A stretch of DNA of 64,000 nucleotides from Acidimicrobiales bacterium (lineage in GTDB: Bacteria; Actinomycetota; Acidimicrobiia; Acidimicrobiales; Aldehydirespiratoraceae): contig JAWPML010000001.1 of the NCBI GenBank assembly GCA_033344915.1, positions 3,305,736-3,369,735 of the forward strand, in the 5' to 3' direction. The notes beneath the pieces are model-generated. The model had not been told where the DNA came from, made no database searches, and saw only the letters and a list, made by a program, of their open reading frames with translations. Numbering within the stretch: position 1 is the stretch's first letter; the number at the start of each line of letters is the position of its first letter. Shown in pieces: positions 23,807 through 32,998 of this stretch. Both the position numbers and the translations under genes were made by a program.

Positions 23807-26139
23807 CAGACGTTCGCCCTCGTGAGGAACCACACGATCAGCGCGACCGCGCCGACCCCGACCATGGCGGCGTAGGACCGCACCAGACCCGACTGGAGGC
23901 GGCGCAGCTGGCCGCCGCCGCTCCGCACGAGCCGACCGACGCCGTTGACGGCGCCGTCCACGAACGTCGCATCGAACCAGGCGACCAGATCGAAGCTCTT
24001 GCGGCCCGGGCCACCCATGAAGTCACTGATCGACTCGTCGTAGCGCCAGGCCCGGGCGAGGATCGGGAGCTCGATCCGCTTGGCCGGGAATCGGCCCTGG
24101 AGGTAGACGGCAACGGCGGCCGCGATGCCGATCACCCCGCCGATGACGGCCACGACGGCGAGCGCCCACTTCGTGCCCGCACCGCTGGTGAGGTGGGCCG
24201 GATGGACGAGCGTCGGTTCGAGCCAGTGGTCGAGGAAGTGGAGATCGCTGGTGAACGGCAGGTTCATGACGCCGGCCACGATCGCCGCGCCGGCGAGCAC
24301 GACGAGCGGGACGGTCATCTGCCAGGGCGACTCGTGCGGGTGGTACTCGCGGCGGGCCCGCGCCGCGTCGGGCAGGTCTTCGTCGGCGATGTCGCCGAGG
24401 GCCGGCTCGCTGAAGAGGTCGAACTCGATCGTGCCCGCGCCCATCGACGACGCCGCGACGGTGGCCACCTGGGCCTCGGCCGTACGCACGGCATCGCGAG
24501 CGGCCTCCACGGCGACGGTCGCCTCGTCGGCGGCGGCCTGTGCCTTGGCGACACCGTCCTTCGCCTTGTCGAGGTTCTTCGTGGCCTTGTCGACGGCCTT
24601 CTCGTCGGACGAGTCGACCTCGGCCATCTCCGTCTCGCGGGTGGCCAGCTTCTCCTGGGCCTTCGCGAGCTTCTCTTGTGCCTTCACCACCGCGTCCTCG
24701 GCACCACCGATGCCCGCCTCGGCTTCGGCGACCGCGGCCTCGGCGGCGGCGACCTTCGCCGCGTTCAGCTGCTCGACCTCCTCGGCCCGCACGTCGGCGT
24801 AGCGATAGCGGCCGAAGAAGGTCATGAACACCTGACGGCTCATGTAGAAGGCCGTGAGAATCGCGGTGACGAGGCCGACGAGCCACAGACCGATGTTGTC
24901 TTCCCAGGCGAAGGCGAGGATCTCGTCCTTCGACCAGAAACCGGCGAACGGCGGCACGCCGGCGATGGCGAGCCAGCCGATGATGAAGGTGATCGACGTG
25001 ATCGGCATCAACTTCCGCAGGGCGCCGTAGTGGCGCATGTCCTGGTCCCCGTCCATACCGTGGATGACGGATCCGGAACCGAGGAACAACAACGCCTTGA
25101 AGAAGGCGTGGGTGACCATGTGGAAGATGGCAGCCACGTAGGCGCCGGTGCCGATGGCCAGGAACATGTAGCCGAGCTGGCTCACCGTCGAATAGGCGAG
25201 CACCTTCTTGATGTCGTTCTGGGCGACGGCGATCGTCGCGGCGAACAGCGCGGTTGCCGCGCCAACCCACGCGATCGTGGTGGGCGCCCACGCGGCGGAC
25301 ACGTCGATGACGCCGTTCATGCGGGTGAGCAGGTACACGCCCGAGGTGACCATCGTCGCGGCATGGATGAGCGCGGACACGGGGGTCGGGCCGGCCATGG
25401 CGTCGGGCAACCAGACGAACAAGGGGATCTGGGCGCTCTTGCCGGCCGCGCCGACGAGCAGGAGGATCGTGATCGCCGTGGCGGTCGACTCGGCGAGACC
25501 GGCGTCGGCCGCGAAGATGTCGACGTACTGGATGCTCCCGATCGTCGTGAACGTCAGGAACATCGCGACCATGAAGCCCCAGTCACCGATGCGGTTGGTG
25601 ACGAACGCCTTCTTGCCGGCCGTCGCGTTCGCCTCCTCGGTGAACCAGAAGGAGATCAGGAAGTACGAGCAGGCGCCGACGCCCTCCCAACCGAGGAAGG
25701 TGAGCAGCATGTTGTCACCGAGCACGAGCATGAGCATCGAGAAGGCGAAGAGGTTCAGGTAGAGGAAGAACTTCGAGAACTTCGGATCCCCGTGCATGTA
25801 CCCGATCGAGTACAGGTGGATCAGCGCGCCGACGCCGGTGATGAACAGGGTCATCGTGACCGACAGCGGGTCGACGAGGAAGCCGACGTCGACCTGGAAG
25901 TCGCCGGCCGGCACCCACTCGAACAGCGTCTGCACGAACTGGCGGTCGTTGTCGGCATCGCCGTGAGCATCCAGGCCGAGGAGCCCGACGTAGACGACGA
26001 CCGACGAGACGAACGAGCCGCCCATCGCGAGCGTCGCGAGCCAGCCCGCGCGGGACTCGCCGAGCTTCGGCCCCGCGAGCAGGAGCACGACGAACCCGGC
26101 CAGGGGGAACGCGGGGATCAGCCAGACTGCTTCGACCAT
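23806..26139 (-). CDS. nuoL: NADH-quinone oxidoreductase subunit L, 14-subunit complex I, with large coiled-coil insert
   Basis: 777 residues. The core is canonical: GWEGVGACSYFLISFWF, VTNRIGDWG, VWLPDAMAGPTPVSALIHAATMV and VLAYSTVSQLGYM. After FMTFFGRYRY at about 446, where most NuoL proteins have a short loop, there is an Ala/Glu/Lys-rich stretch at 451-563 (DNA 24451-24789) with continuous heptad character and no helix breaker except near 507-512. An acidic linker follows and the normal chain resumes at HESPWQM (602). The insert should be a helical hairpin in the cytoplasm or periplasm, depending on topology. Confidence 0.94.
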   Translation of the reverse strand: MVEAVWLIPAFPLAGFVVLLLAGPKLGESRAGWLATLAMGGSFVSSVVVYVGLLGLDAHGDADNDRQFVQTLFEWVPAGDFQVDVGFLVDPLSVTMTLFITGVGALIHLYSIGYMHGDPKFSKFFLYLNLFAFSMLMLVLGDNMLLTFLGWEGVGACSYFLISFWFTEEANATAGKKAFVTNRIGDWGFMVAMFLTFTTIGSIQYVDIFAADAGLAESTATAITILLLVGAAGKSAQIPLFVWLPDAMAGPTPVSALIHAATMVTSGVYLLTRMNGVIDVSAAWAPTTIAWVGAATALFAATIAVAQNDIKKVLAYSTVSQLGYMFLAIGTGAYVAAIFHMVTHAFFKALLFLGSGSVIHGMDGDQDMRHYGALRKLMPITSITFIIGWLAIAGVPPFAGFWSKDEILAFAWEDNIGLWLVGLVTAILTAFYMSRQVFMTFFGRYRYADVRAEEVEQLNAAKVAAAEAAVAEAEAGIGGAEDAVVKAQEKLAKAQEKLATRETEMAEVDSSDEKAVDKATKNLDKAKDGVAKAQAAADEATVAVEAARDAVRTAEAQVATVAASSMGAGTIEFDLFSEPALGDIADEDLPDAARARREYHPHESPWQMTVPLVVLAGAAIVAGVMNLPFTSDLHFLDHWLEPTLVHPAHLTSGAGTKWALAVVAVIGGVIGIAAAVAVYLQGRFPAKRIELPILARAWRYDESISDFMGGPGRKSFDLVAWFDATFVDGAVNGVGRLVRSGGGQLRRLQSGLVRSYAAMVGVGAVALIVWFLTRANV

Positions 26140-26143
26140 CGCC

Positions 26144-26449
26144 CTACCCCCTCAACACCGAGATGTCGTCCGCGGTCGCACCCTGGCGACGGCGGTTGAT
26201 GGCCACGACGAGCGCGAGGCCCACCACCACTTCGACGGCGGCCACGACCAGCACGAAGAACACGGCGATCTGCCCGGTCACGTTGTTCAACTCCGTGCCC
26301 ACCGCCACGAACGTGATGTTGACGGCGTTGAGCATCAGCTCCACGCACATGAACATGACCAGCGGGTTGCGGCGCACGAGCAGACCCACCGCGCCGATGG
26401 CGAACAGCACCGCCGAGAGCACGAGGTACCAGTCGGTCGAGACCTCCAT
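26144..26449 (-). CDS. nuoK: NADH-quinone oxidoreductase subunit K, 14-subunit complex I
   Basis: 101 residues, three helices. The membrane glutamates are in CVELMLNAVNIT and AAVEVVVGLAL. The start shares one base with the nuoJ stop, and nuoL follows after 4 bases. Typical in length and order. Confidence 0.95.
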   Translation of the reverse strand: MEVSTDWYLVLSAVLFAIGAVGLLVRRNPLVMFMCVELMLNAVNITFVAVGTELNNVTGQIAVFFVLVVAAVEVVVGLALVVAINRRRQGATADDISVLRG

Positions 26450-27189
26450 CAGCCCTCCTCACCTTCCGCCTCGTCAGAGGTGGGACGGGACTCTGACCCC
26501 GGGTGTCCCACCTCGGCGAGGTCGGAGTCCGGGAGGTCCGCCCCCGGCACGCCAGCGACGCCGGCGTTGCCGTTGGCGCCGCGTGGGGCGGGGTCGGGCA
26601 CGTCCATGGCGGCGGGATCGAGATCGTCGAGCGGGTCGAGGCCGATGACCGTGCGGGTCAGTACGACGGCACCGATGACGGCGATGGTGAGGAGACCGGC
26701 GGTGATCTCGAACGACATCGCATAGTCGCTGAAGAGCACCCGGCCGAGGCGCTCGATGTCGGTGAACCGCTCGCCGTTCGGACCAGCACTGTTCAACGCC
26801 TGTTCGCCGCTCTCCGTCACGCGACCGGTCAACCCGTCCGAGGCGATGATCGTGGCGACGATGACCGACCCGAACAGGGCCGCGCCGATCACGACCGCCA
26901 GCGGCTGCTGACCGGCGATGGGTTCCTTGAGGCGCCACTCCTCGGCGACATCCACGCCGAGCAGCATGATGACGAAGAGGATCAGGATGACGATGGCGGC
27001 GGCGTAGACGATGACCTGCACCGCGGCGAGGAAGTGCGCGTCCTGGACGACGAAGAGGATCGCGACGCCGAAGAGGGTCTGCACGAGGAACAGCGCGGAG
27101 TGCACCGGATTGCGAGCGGCGACTACACCGATCGCGCCCGTCAGGATGATGGCCGCGCCGACGATGAAGACGATGGTCTCGTTCGTCAC
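26449..27189 (-). CDS. nuoJ: NADH-quinone oxidoreductase subunit J, 14-subunit complex I
   Basis: 246 residues, five helices in the first 175. VQVIVYAAAIVILILFVIML is the helix-3 segment. A hydrophilic C-terminal tail of about 70 residues (Pro/Gly/Asp-rich, ending SDEAEGEEG) is appended, as is common in actinobacterial NuoJ, and looks disordered. The start overlaps the nuoI stop by 4 bases. Confidence 0.94.
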   Translation of the reverse strand: MTNETIVFIVGAAIILTGAIGVVAARNPVHSALFLVQTLFGVAILFVVQDAHFLAAVQVIVYAAAIVILILFVIMLLGVDVAEEWRLKEPIAGQQPLAVVIGAALFGSVIVATIIASDGLTGRVTESGEQALNSAGPNGERFTDIERLGRVLFSDYAMSFEITAGLLTIAVIGAVVLTRTVIGLDPLDDLDPAAMDVPDPAPRGANGNAGVAGVPGADLPDSDLAEVGHPGSESRPTSDEAEGEEG

Positions 27190-27863
27190 GCTGCCCCTCC
27201 CTCTCCCTCATCGGCATCCGCATCGGCGGACTGGCCGACCTCGGGATCGCGCACGCCGTAGCCGAGCTCGCCGGCCCAGTGGACGACACCTTCGTAGCGA
27301 TGGTCGCCGGCGGGCGACGTGGCCCGCATCCAGCCGGAGGTCATCTCGTCGTCCCCCGGACGCCAGTCCTCCCACGGCAGCTGTTGGGGCTTGCCGTCGT
27401 CGCCGACGACGAGCTCCTTCTTGGTGTAGATCGCATCGTCGCGGTTGGTGAACGAGAACTCGAACAGCTTCGTTTCGGTGATGGCCTGCGTCGGGCACGC
27501 CTCGACACACAGGTCGCAGTGGATGCAACGCAGATAGTTGATCTCGTAGACGTAGCCGAACCGCTCACCCGGCGACGTCGGGGTCTCCGGATCGTTGTCG
27601 GCGCCGCGTACGTAGATGCACTTCGCGGGACACACACCGGCGCACAGCTCGCAGCCGATGCACTTCTCCATGCCGTCCTCGTAGCGGTTGAGGACGTGGC
27701 GGCCGTGGAGACGCTCGGTCTTCTCACGCTTCTCGTCGAGCTTGCCCTCGGGAGCCTTGCCGCCGCGGTAGTCGACCGTGAGGGTCGCCCCGGTGTCGGT
27801 CGACTTGAACAGCTTGCGGAACGTGACCGCGAACCCGCGGAAGTAGTCGCCGATTTCAGCCAT
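27186..27863 (-). CDS. nuoI: NADH-quinone oxidoreductase subunit I, 2x[4Fe-4S], 14-subunit complex I
   Basis: 225 residues. The ligand motifs are CIGCELCAGVCP and CIHCDLCVEACP. An extended C-terminus of about 80 residues includes KKELVVGDDGKP and an acidic tail, a form found in actinobacteria. The start overlaps the nuoH stop by 8 bases. It carries electrons from NuoG towards NuoB. Confidence 0.95.
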   Translation of the reverse strand: MAEIGDYFRGFAVTFRKLFKSTDTGATLTVDYRGGKAPEGKLDEKREKTERLHGRHVLNRYEDGMEKCIGCELCAGVCPAKCIYVRGADNDPETPTSPGERFGYVYEINYLRCIHCDLCVEACPTQAITETKLFEFSFTNRDDAIYTKKELVVGDDGKPQQLPWEDWRPGDDEMTSGWMRATSPAGDHRYEGVVHWAGELGYGVRDPEVGQSADADADEGEGGAA

Positions 27864-29109
27864 GGTCGGCTCCTTCCCGTTCGAGGCGCTCGAGGCGCGC
27901 GGTGCGCACGGCGGCCATCAACAGACCGGCCAGCACCGCGCAGGCGGCGAAGAGGCCGACGATGAAGAGGATCTCCTGCTGCGAGTCCCAGCCGCGGTCC
28001 TCGCCCACCTGGAGACCGGCGAGCAGGATGAACCACGCGAGCGAGACGGGGATGAGCAGCTTCCAGCCGAGATCCATGAGCTGGTCGTAGCGGAAGCGGG
28101 GCAGCGTGGCCCGGACCCACACGAGGGCCCACAGGAACACCATCGTCTTGGCGAAGAACCACACGATGCCCCAGGGCCACTCGGGGCCGAAGAGCACCGG
28201 TCCGGCCGGGCCACCGAGGAAGAGGGTGACGGCGATGGCCGACATCGTGATCTGGTTCATGAACTCCGCGAGGAAGAACAGGGCGAAGCGGATCGACGAG
28301 TACTCGGTGTGGAAGCCACCGACGAGCTCCTGCTCGGCTTCGACGAGGTCGAACGGCGGATGGTTCAACTCGGCCGTGCCGGCGATGAGGAAGATGATGA
28401 AGGGGACGAACGCGGTGGTGATCAGGTTCCACCGGGGGACGAACCCGAGCCAACCGTCGCCGGCCTGCTGAGCGACGATGTCGTGGGTCGACAGCGATCC
28501 GCTGATGAGGACGACAGCGGCGATCGCGAGACCGAGTGCCGCCTCGTAGGAGATCATCTGGGCGGTCGCCCGCACCGATCCGAGCAGGGGGTACTTCGAG
28601 CCCGAACCCCATCCGGCGAGCATGATGCCGTAGATCGCGAGCGACGACATCGCGAGGAAGAAGAGGATGCCGACCGGCGGATCGGCCACCTGGAGGAAGG
28701 TCGGGTTGTCGCCCCACTGGAACAGGCCGCTCTCGGTCGAGCCGTCGGCCAGCGTGCGGCTCTCGTTGAAGTTGCCGCCCAGGGGCACGATCGCGAAGAC
28801 GAGGAACGCGGGGACGAGCGAGAGGTACGGCGCGAGCTTGAAGACGAACCGGTCCGACTTCTCCGGGACGAGGTCCTCCTTCATGAAGAGCTTGATGCCG
28901 TCGGCGAGGCTCTGGAGGATGCCCCACGGACCCGCCACGCTCGGACCGATGCGGTTCTGGAAGTCCGCGATGACCTTGCGGAGGAACCAGATGTTCAGCA
29001 TCACCGCCACGAGCAGGAAGACGAACGCGACGACGACCTTGACCAAGACCCAACCGACGTCGCCACCGTCGACACCGTCGAGGAACATGGGATCGAGCCC
29101 GAGGATCAT
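27856..29109 (-). CDS. nuoH: NADH-quinone oxidoreductase subunit H, 14-subunit complex I
   Basis: 417 residues with eight or more helices. Signature segments are FQNRIGPSVAGPWGILQ, PFDLVEAEQELVGGFHTEYSS (quinone-channel acidic cluster) and WVRATLPRFRYDQLMDLGW. The start overlaps the nuoG stop by 4 bases. A C-terminal extension with one more helix and a basic end (RTARLERLEREGADHG) is longer than in the first cluster. Confidence 0.95.
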   Translation of the reverse strand: MILGLDPMFLDGVDGGDVGWVLVKVVVAFVFLLVAVMLNIWFLRKVIADFQNRIGPSVAGPWGILQSLADGIKLFMKEDLVPEKSDRFVFKLAPYLSLVPAFLVFAIVPLGGNFNESRTLADGSTESGLFQWGDNPTFLQVADPPVGILFFLAMSSLAIYGIMLAGWGSGSKYPLLGSVRATAQMISYEAALGLAIAAVVLISGSLSTHDIVAQQAGDGWLGFVPRWNLITTAFVPFIIFLIAGTAELNHPPFDLVEAEQELVGGFHTEYSSIRFALFFLAEFMNQITMSAIAVTLFLGGPAGPVLFGPEWPWGIVWFFAKTMVFLWALVWVRATLPRFRYDQLMDLGWKLLIPVSLAWFILLAGLQVGEDRGWDSQQEILFIVGLFAACAVLAGLLMAAVRTARLERLEREGADHG

Positions 29110-31589
29110 GGCCGTTCCACCCGCACGTCGGTGACGGTGGCCGCCCCGTCGATCATCGAGTTGGCGGACCAGCCGTCGACGGAGAACGGCACCGCGGCGG
29201 TGCCGGCCGGCACGCCGGCGTCCGGCTCGACCGGGGCCAGCAGGTGGCCGCGCTCGGACTCGAGCTTCACGACCGTGCCCCGCTCGACGCCGATCTTGTC
29301 GAAGTCGACCGGGTTGAGGCGGATCTGGATCGAACGGGCGAGCCCGGCGCTGGCCGGGCTGTGACGCAACGCCACCCCGTCGTCGTACATGCGCCGGGTG
29401 GTGACGAGGCGCAGCGAGTAGGCGTCGTTCGCGGGACCACCGTCCGCCGCCGGGGCGGGCAGCGCGATGTCTCCCGAGCCGGCGATCAGCACGCCTTCGA
29501 TCCGCCCTTCGTCGAGGGCATCGGCGGTGAGGTCGCCGTGGACGGCGGACACGGCCGCGAGTTCGGCTCGGATCGACGCCGGCGAGTCGACACCCAGATC
29601 GGCGCCGAGCCGCAGCGCGAGCTCGGCCGCGATCATCCAGTCCGGGCGGGACGTGCCGGCCGGAGTGACCTTCTGCTCCATCACGCTCACCCGACCTTCG
29701 AGATTGGTGAACGTGCCGCTCGATTCCGTCGGGGCGGCGGCGGCGAGCACGACGTCCGCGAAGCGGGTGGTGGAGTCGCTCGGCAGCATGTCGACCGAGA
29801 TCACGATGCCGGCCCCGGCGAGACCGGCCGCCGCGAGTTCGTGGTCGGGGAAGTCGTTGATCGGGTCGGCCCCGAGCAACAGGAGCACGTCGATCCCGCC
29901 GTCCTTGGCGGCGGCCAGGATGCCGGCGGCGTCGTGACCGACCGAGGACGGCACGGACGACCAGGCATCGGCGAAGCGGGTCGCCCCGGCGGCGAGCGTG
30001 GTGCGGCCGGGGAGGAGCCCTGGGGAGAGGCCGTTGTCGAGCGCTCCGTGGATGTTGCCGCGGCGCAGGGCGGACAGGAACGACACGTCGGCGAGTCCGT
30101 TGAGCGCGTGGGCGGCAGCCACGGTGGCGTCGGCCGACTCGGCAACAGATCCCCGGCCGAGCACGACGGTGACGGGACCGTCGATCGCCCCGGCGGCCGC
30201 AGCGATCGCGTCGGCGGACACGCCGGCGGCATCGGCCGCCGCGCCCGATCGGGCGGCGACGAGCGCCTCCGCCAGCACGCCGACCTCGCCCGGCCGGGCG
30301 TGGAGCGAATGGGCGGCGATACCGGAGAGCCCGCCGCGTTGCGGCGTGAGCTCGATGAGCGTGGCGCCGTCCTCGACGACCGCGTGGCGCAGCCGGAGGT
30401 AGAGGGCACCGAGCTCCTCCTTCGGGTCCGACCCGACGAGGATGATCGTGCCGCCCGGGCGGCAGGCGTCGTTGATCGTGGCGCGGGGCAGACCGAGCAC
30501 GAGCTCGGCCGGGAGGCCGTCACCGAGCTGGGCGTCGACATGATCCGTGCCGACGACGCCCTTCATCAGCTTGGCCCACGCGTACTGGGCCTCGTTGGTC
30601 ATGCGGGCGCCGCCGAGGACGGCGACGCGGTTCGGGTCGACATCGGTGAGCGCGTCGACGACCGCGCTCATCGCGCCGGCCCAACCGGTGGTGACGAGGT
30701 CGCCCGTGACGCCGTCACGGTGCATCGGAGCGACGAAACGCGCCTCGGCGTTCAGCGCCTCGAAGCTGAAACGCTCCTTGTCCGACAGCCAGCCCCAGTT
30801 CACGGCATCGGCGTCGACACCGAGGAGCCGCAGCACCTGGTTGCGCGAGGACTGGACGGTGATGCGCGAGCCGACCGAGTCGGTCCACGCGGTCGAGATG
30901 GTCTCCTGGAGGTCCCACGGACGCGCCTTGAAGCGGTAGGGCTTGGCCGTGAGGGCGCCGACCGGGCAGATCTGCACGGTGTTGCCGGAGAAGTAGGAGG
31001 CGAACGGTTCGTCGGGGAAGGTGTTGACCTGGGTGTTGTTCCCGCGATCCATGAAGTGGATCAGCGTGTCGCCTGCGACCTCGTCGGCGAAGCGGGTGCA
31101 GCGGTCACAGAGGATGCAGCGCTCGCGGTCGAGGTACACGGTGTCGCTGATCGCGATGGGCTTTTCGTAGTGGCGCTTCTCCTCGACGAAACGCGATTCG
31201 CCGGGGCCGTAGGCCATCGTCTGGTCCTGGAGCGGACACTCGCCGCCCTTGTCGCAGACCGGACAGTCCAGCGGATGGTTGATCAGGAGGAACTCGAGGA
31301 CGCCGTCCTGCGCCTTCTTCACCGTCTCCGTCTCGGTCTGCACCGTCATGCCGTCGCTCACCGGGGCCATGCAGCTCGGCTGGAGCGCCGGACCGCGACC
31401 CGTGTCGACCTCGACGAGACACATCCGACACATGCCCACCGGGTTCATGCGGGAGTGATGGCAGAAGCGGGGGATGTAGGTGCCGTGGCGTTCGGCCGCG
31501 TCGATCAGCAGCTCGCCGGGGTTCGCCTGGATCTCGACGCCGTCGATGGTCACGGCGACGGTGCTCACGTTCTCCTGGGTGTCGGTCAC
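29106..31589 (-). CDS. nuoG: NADH-quinone oxidoreductase subunit G, lacking the N7 ligands
   Basis: 827 residues. The N-terminal [2Fe-2S] ligands are Cys43, 54, 57 and 73. The N5 motif is His105 with Cys109, 112 and 118. The N4 ligands are Cys158, 161, 164 and 208. After that the protein enters a molybdopterin-oxidoreductase-like domain without obvious cofactor residues. In many bacterial NuoG proteins a CxxCxxxC plus a later Cys binds cluster N7 in the 230-270 region. Here this region (ETISTAWTDSVGSR, NWGWLSD) has no cysteine. The start overlaps the nuoF stop by 4 bases. Confidence 0.95.
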   Translation of the reverse strand: MTDTQENVSTVAVTIDGVEIQANPGELLIDAAERHGTYIPRFCHHSRMNPVGMCRMCLVEVDTGRGPALQPSCMAPVSDGMTVQTETETVKKAQDGVLEFLLINHPLDCPVCDKGGECPLQDQTMAYGPGESRFVEEKRHYEKPIAISDTVYLDRERCILCDRCTRFADEVAGDTLIHFMDRGNNTQVNTFPDEPFASYFSGNTVQICPVGALTAKPYRFKARPWDLQETISTAWTDSVGSRITVQSSRNQVLRLLGVDADAVNWGWLSDKERFSFEALNAEARFVAPMHRDGVTGDLVTTGWAGAMSAVVDALTDVDPNRVAVLGGARMTNEAQYAWAKLMKGVVGTDHVDAQLGDGLPAELVLGLPRATINDACRPGGTIILVGSDPKEELGALYLRLRHAVVEDGATLIELTPQRGGLSGIAAHSLHARPGEVGVLAEALVAARSGAAADAAGVSADAIAAAAGAIDGPVTVVLGRGSVAESADATVAAAHALNGLADVSFLSALRRGNIHGALDNGLSPGLLPGRTTLAAGATRFADAWSSVPSSVGHDAAGILAAAKDGGIDVLLLLGADPINDFPDHELAAAGLAGAGIVISVDMLPSDSTTRFADVVLAAAAPTESSGTFTNLEGRVSVMEQKVTPAGTSRPDWMIAAELALRLGADLGVDSPASIRAELAAVSAVHGDLTADALDEGRIEGVLIAGSGDIALPAPAADGGPANDAYSLRLVTTRRMYDDGVALRHSPASAGLARSIQIRLNPVDFDKIGVERGTVVKLESERGHLLAPVEPDAGVPAGTAAVPFSVDGWSANSMIDGAATVTDVRVERP

Positions 31590-32998
31590 GAGCCGGCCTC
31601 CACGGGAGCAGCCGCGACCGGAATCGAGTCGCGCTTGGTGATCTTCGCCTCGTACTCGTGGCGGAAGCGGCGGATGGTCGAGGTGATCGGGGCGACCGAC
31701 GACGGACCCAGCGGGCAGATGGTGGTCTGCTTCGGCGGGAAGGGAACGGCCTCGAGCCCCTGGCTCGGGTCGGCGGCGTTGGGATACGGGCCCGGGGAGA
31801 TGTTGTCGGCGATGTCGAGCAGCATGTCGATGTCACTGGGCCGACCCTCACCGTCGAGGATGCGCTGGAGCACCCGCTCCTCCCAGGTGGTGCCCTCCCG
31901 ACACGGCGTGCACTTGCCGCAGGACTCGCGGGCGTAGAAGCGGACCAGGCGCAGCGCGGCCTTGACCGCGTCGGTGGTCTCGTCCATCACCATGATGGCG
32001 CCGGACCCGAGCATCGAGCCGGCCGCGCCGACCGGTCGGGCCTCGAGCGGCAGGTCGAGCTGCTCGGGGAAGAACCACGGGGCCGATCCGCCGCCGGGCA
32101 CGAACATCTTGAGCTCGTGGCCGTCGCGGATGCCCTGGCAGAAGTTGTCGCCGTAGAACAGCTCGCGGAAGGTGGTGACCCCCTGCTCGATCTCGTAGAC
32201 CCCGGGCCGGTTCACATGGCCGGACACCGCGATCATGCGGGTGCCGGGCGAGTCGGCGGAGCCGTAGGTCTTGTACTGGCTCGGGCCGTTGACCATCAGC
32301 CACGGGAGATTGCTGAGGGTCTCGACATTGTTCACGATCGTCGGCTGGCCGTAGAGCCCGATGGCTGCCGGGAAGTAGGGCGGCTTGAGGCGGGGCATGC
32401 CCCGGTTGCCCTCGAGCGACTCGATGAGTGCGGTCTCCTCGCCGACGATGTAGGCGCCCGCGCCCCAGGTGAGGGTGATGTCGACGGAGAAGTGGGTGCC
32501 GAGGATGTTCTTGCCGACGAGACCCTTCTCGTAGGCGTCGTTGAGCGCCTGGGCGATTCGTTCCTGGGCGAGCGCCATCTCGCCGCGGACGTAGAGGAAG
32601 CACTGAGCCAGACCCAGCGCGTAGCAGGTGATGAGACAACCCTCGATCAGCTGATGCGGGTCTCGCTCCATGAGGAGACGATCCTTGTAGGTGCCCGGCT
32701 CGGACTCGTCGCCGTTCACCACGAGGTAGTACGGGAACTTGCCGGGGGGCATGAACCCCCACTTGACCCCGGCCGGGAAGCCGGCGCCGCCGCGACCGAG
32801 CACGGTTGCCTCACGGACGTCGTCGTGGACCTCGGACGGCTTCTTGGCGAGGGCGGCGCGTAGGCCGTCGTAGCCCCCGGTCGCCTCGTAGCGTTCGAGG
32901 GTGTAGCTGTCCTCGTGGGGGAAGCGGGAGGTGACGATCTTCGGCCCGTCGTTGTCGACATAGCCGGGAGCGTGGGGGATGTAGGCGTGGGTCGGCAC
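31586..32998 (-). CDS. nuoF: NADH-quinone oxidoreductase subunit F, NADH/FMN site and N3 cluster
   Basis: 470 residues from GTG at 32998, which shares one base with the nuoE stop (TAGTG) and has a strong GGAGGAGGG site 4 bases upstream. The FMN/NADH regions are GRGGAGFPAGVKWGF and NGDESEPGTYKDR. EGNRGMPRLKPPYFP also fits. The N3 ligands are in ESCGKCTPCREGT plus the cysteine of TTICPLG. The longer open frame upstream lies within nuoE and is rejected. NADH is oxidised here. Confidence 0.95.
   Translation of the reverse strand: MPTHAYIPHAPGYVDNDGPKIVTSRFPHEDSYTLERYEATGGYDGLRAALAKKPSEVHDDVREATVLGRGGAGFPAGVKWGFMPPGKFPYYLVVNGDESEPGTYKDRLLMERDPHQLIEGCLITCYALGLAQCFLYVRGEMALAQERIAQALNDAYEKGLVGKNILGTHFSVDITLTWGAGAYIVGEETALIESLEGNRGMPRLKPPYFPAAIGLYGQPTIVNNVETLSNLPWLMVNGPSQYKTYGSADSPGTRMIAVSGHVNRPGVYEIEQGVTTFRELFYGDNFCQGIRDGHELKMFVPGGGSAPWFFPEQLDLPLEARPVGAAGSMLGSGAIMVMDETTDAVKAALRLVRFYARESCGKCTPCREGTTWEERVLQRILDGEGRPSDIDMLLDIADNISPGPYPNAADPSQGLEAVPFPPKQTTICPLGPSSVAPITSTIRRFRHEYEAKITKRDSIPVAAAPVEAGS

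Noticed and set aside
23797-26199. Open frame of 800 codons on the plus strand opposite nuoL
   Set aside because: Same reason: it mirrors the nuoL gene on the other strand.
28456-28500. Possible additional Rex-like half sites inside nuo genes
   Set aside because: Only single half sites inside coding sequence, with no symmetrical partner.
29244-31937. Open frame of 897 codons on the plus strand opposite nuoG and nuoF
   Set aside because: It is the antisense shadow of well-conserved genes. In DNA of this GC content the frame opposite a real gene is often free of stops. The product is Arg/Asp/Gly/Val-rich without any family motif.
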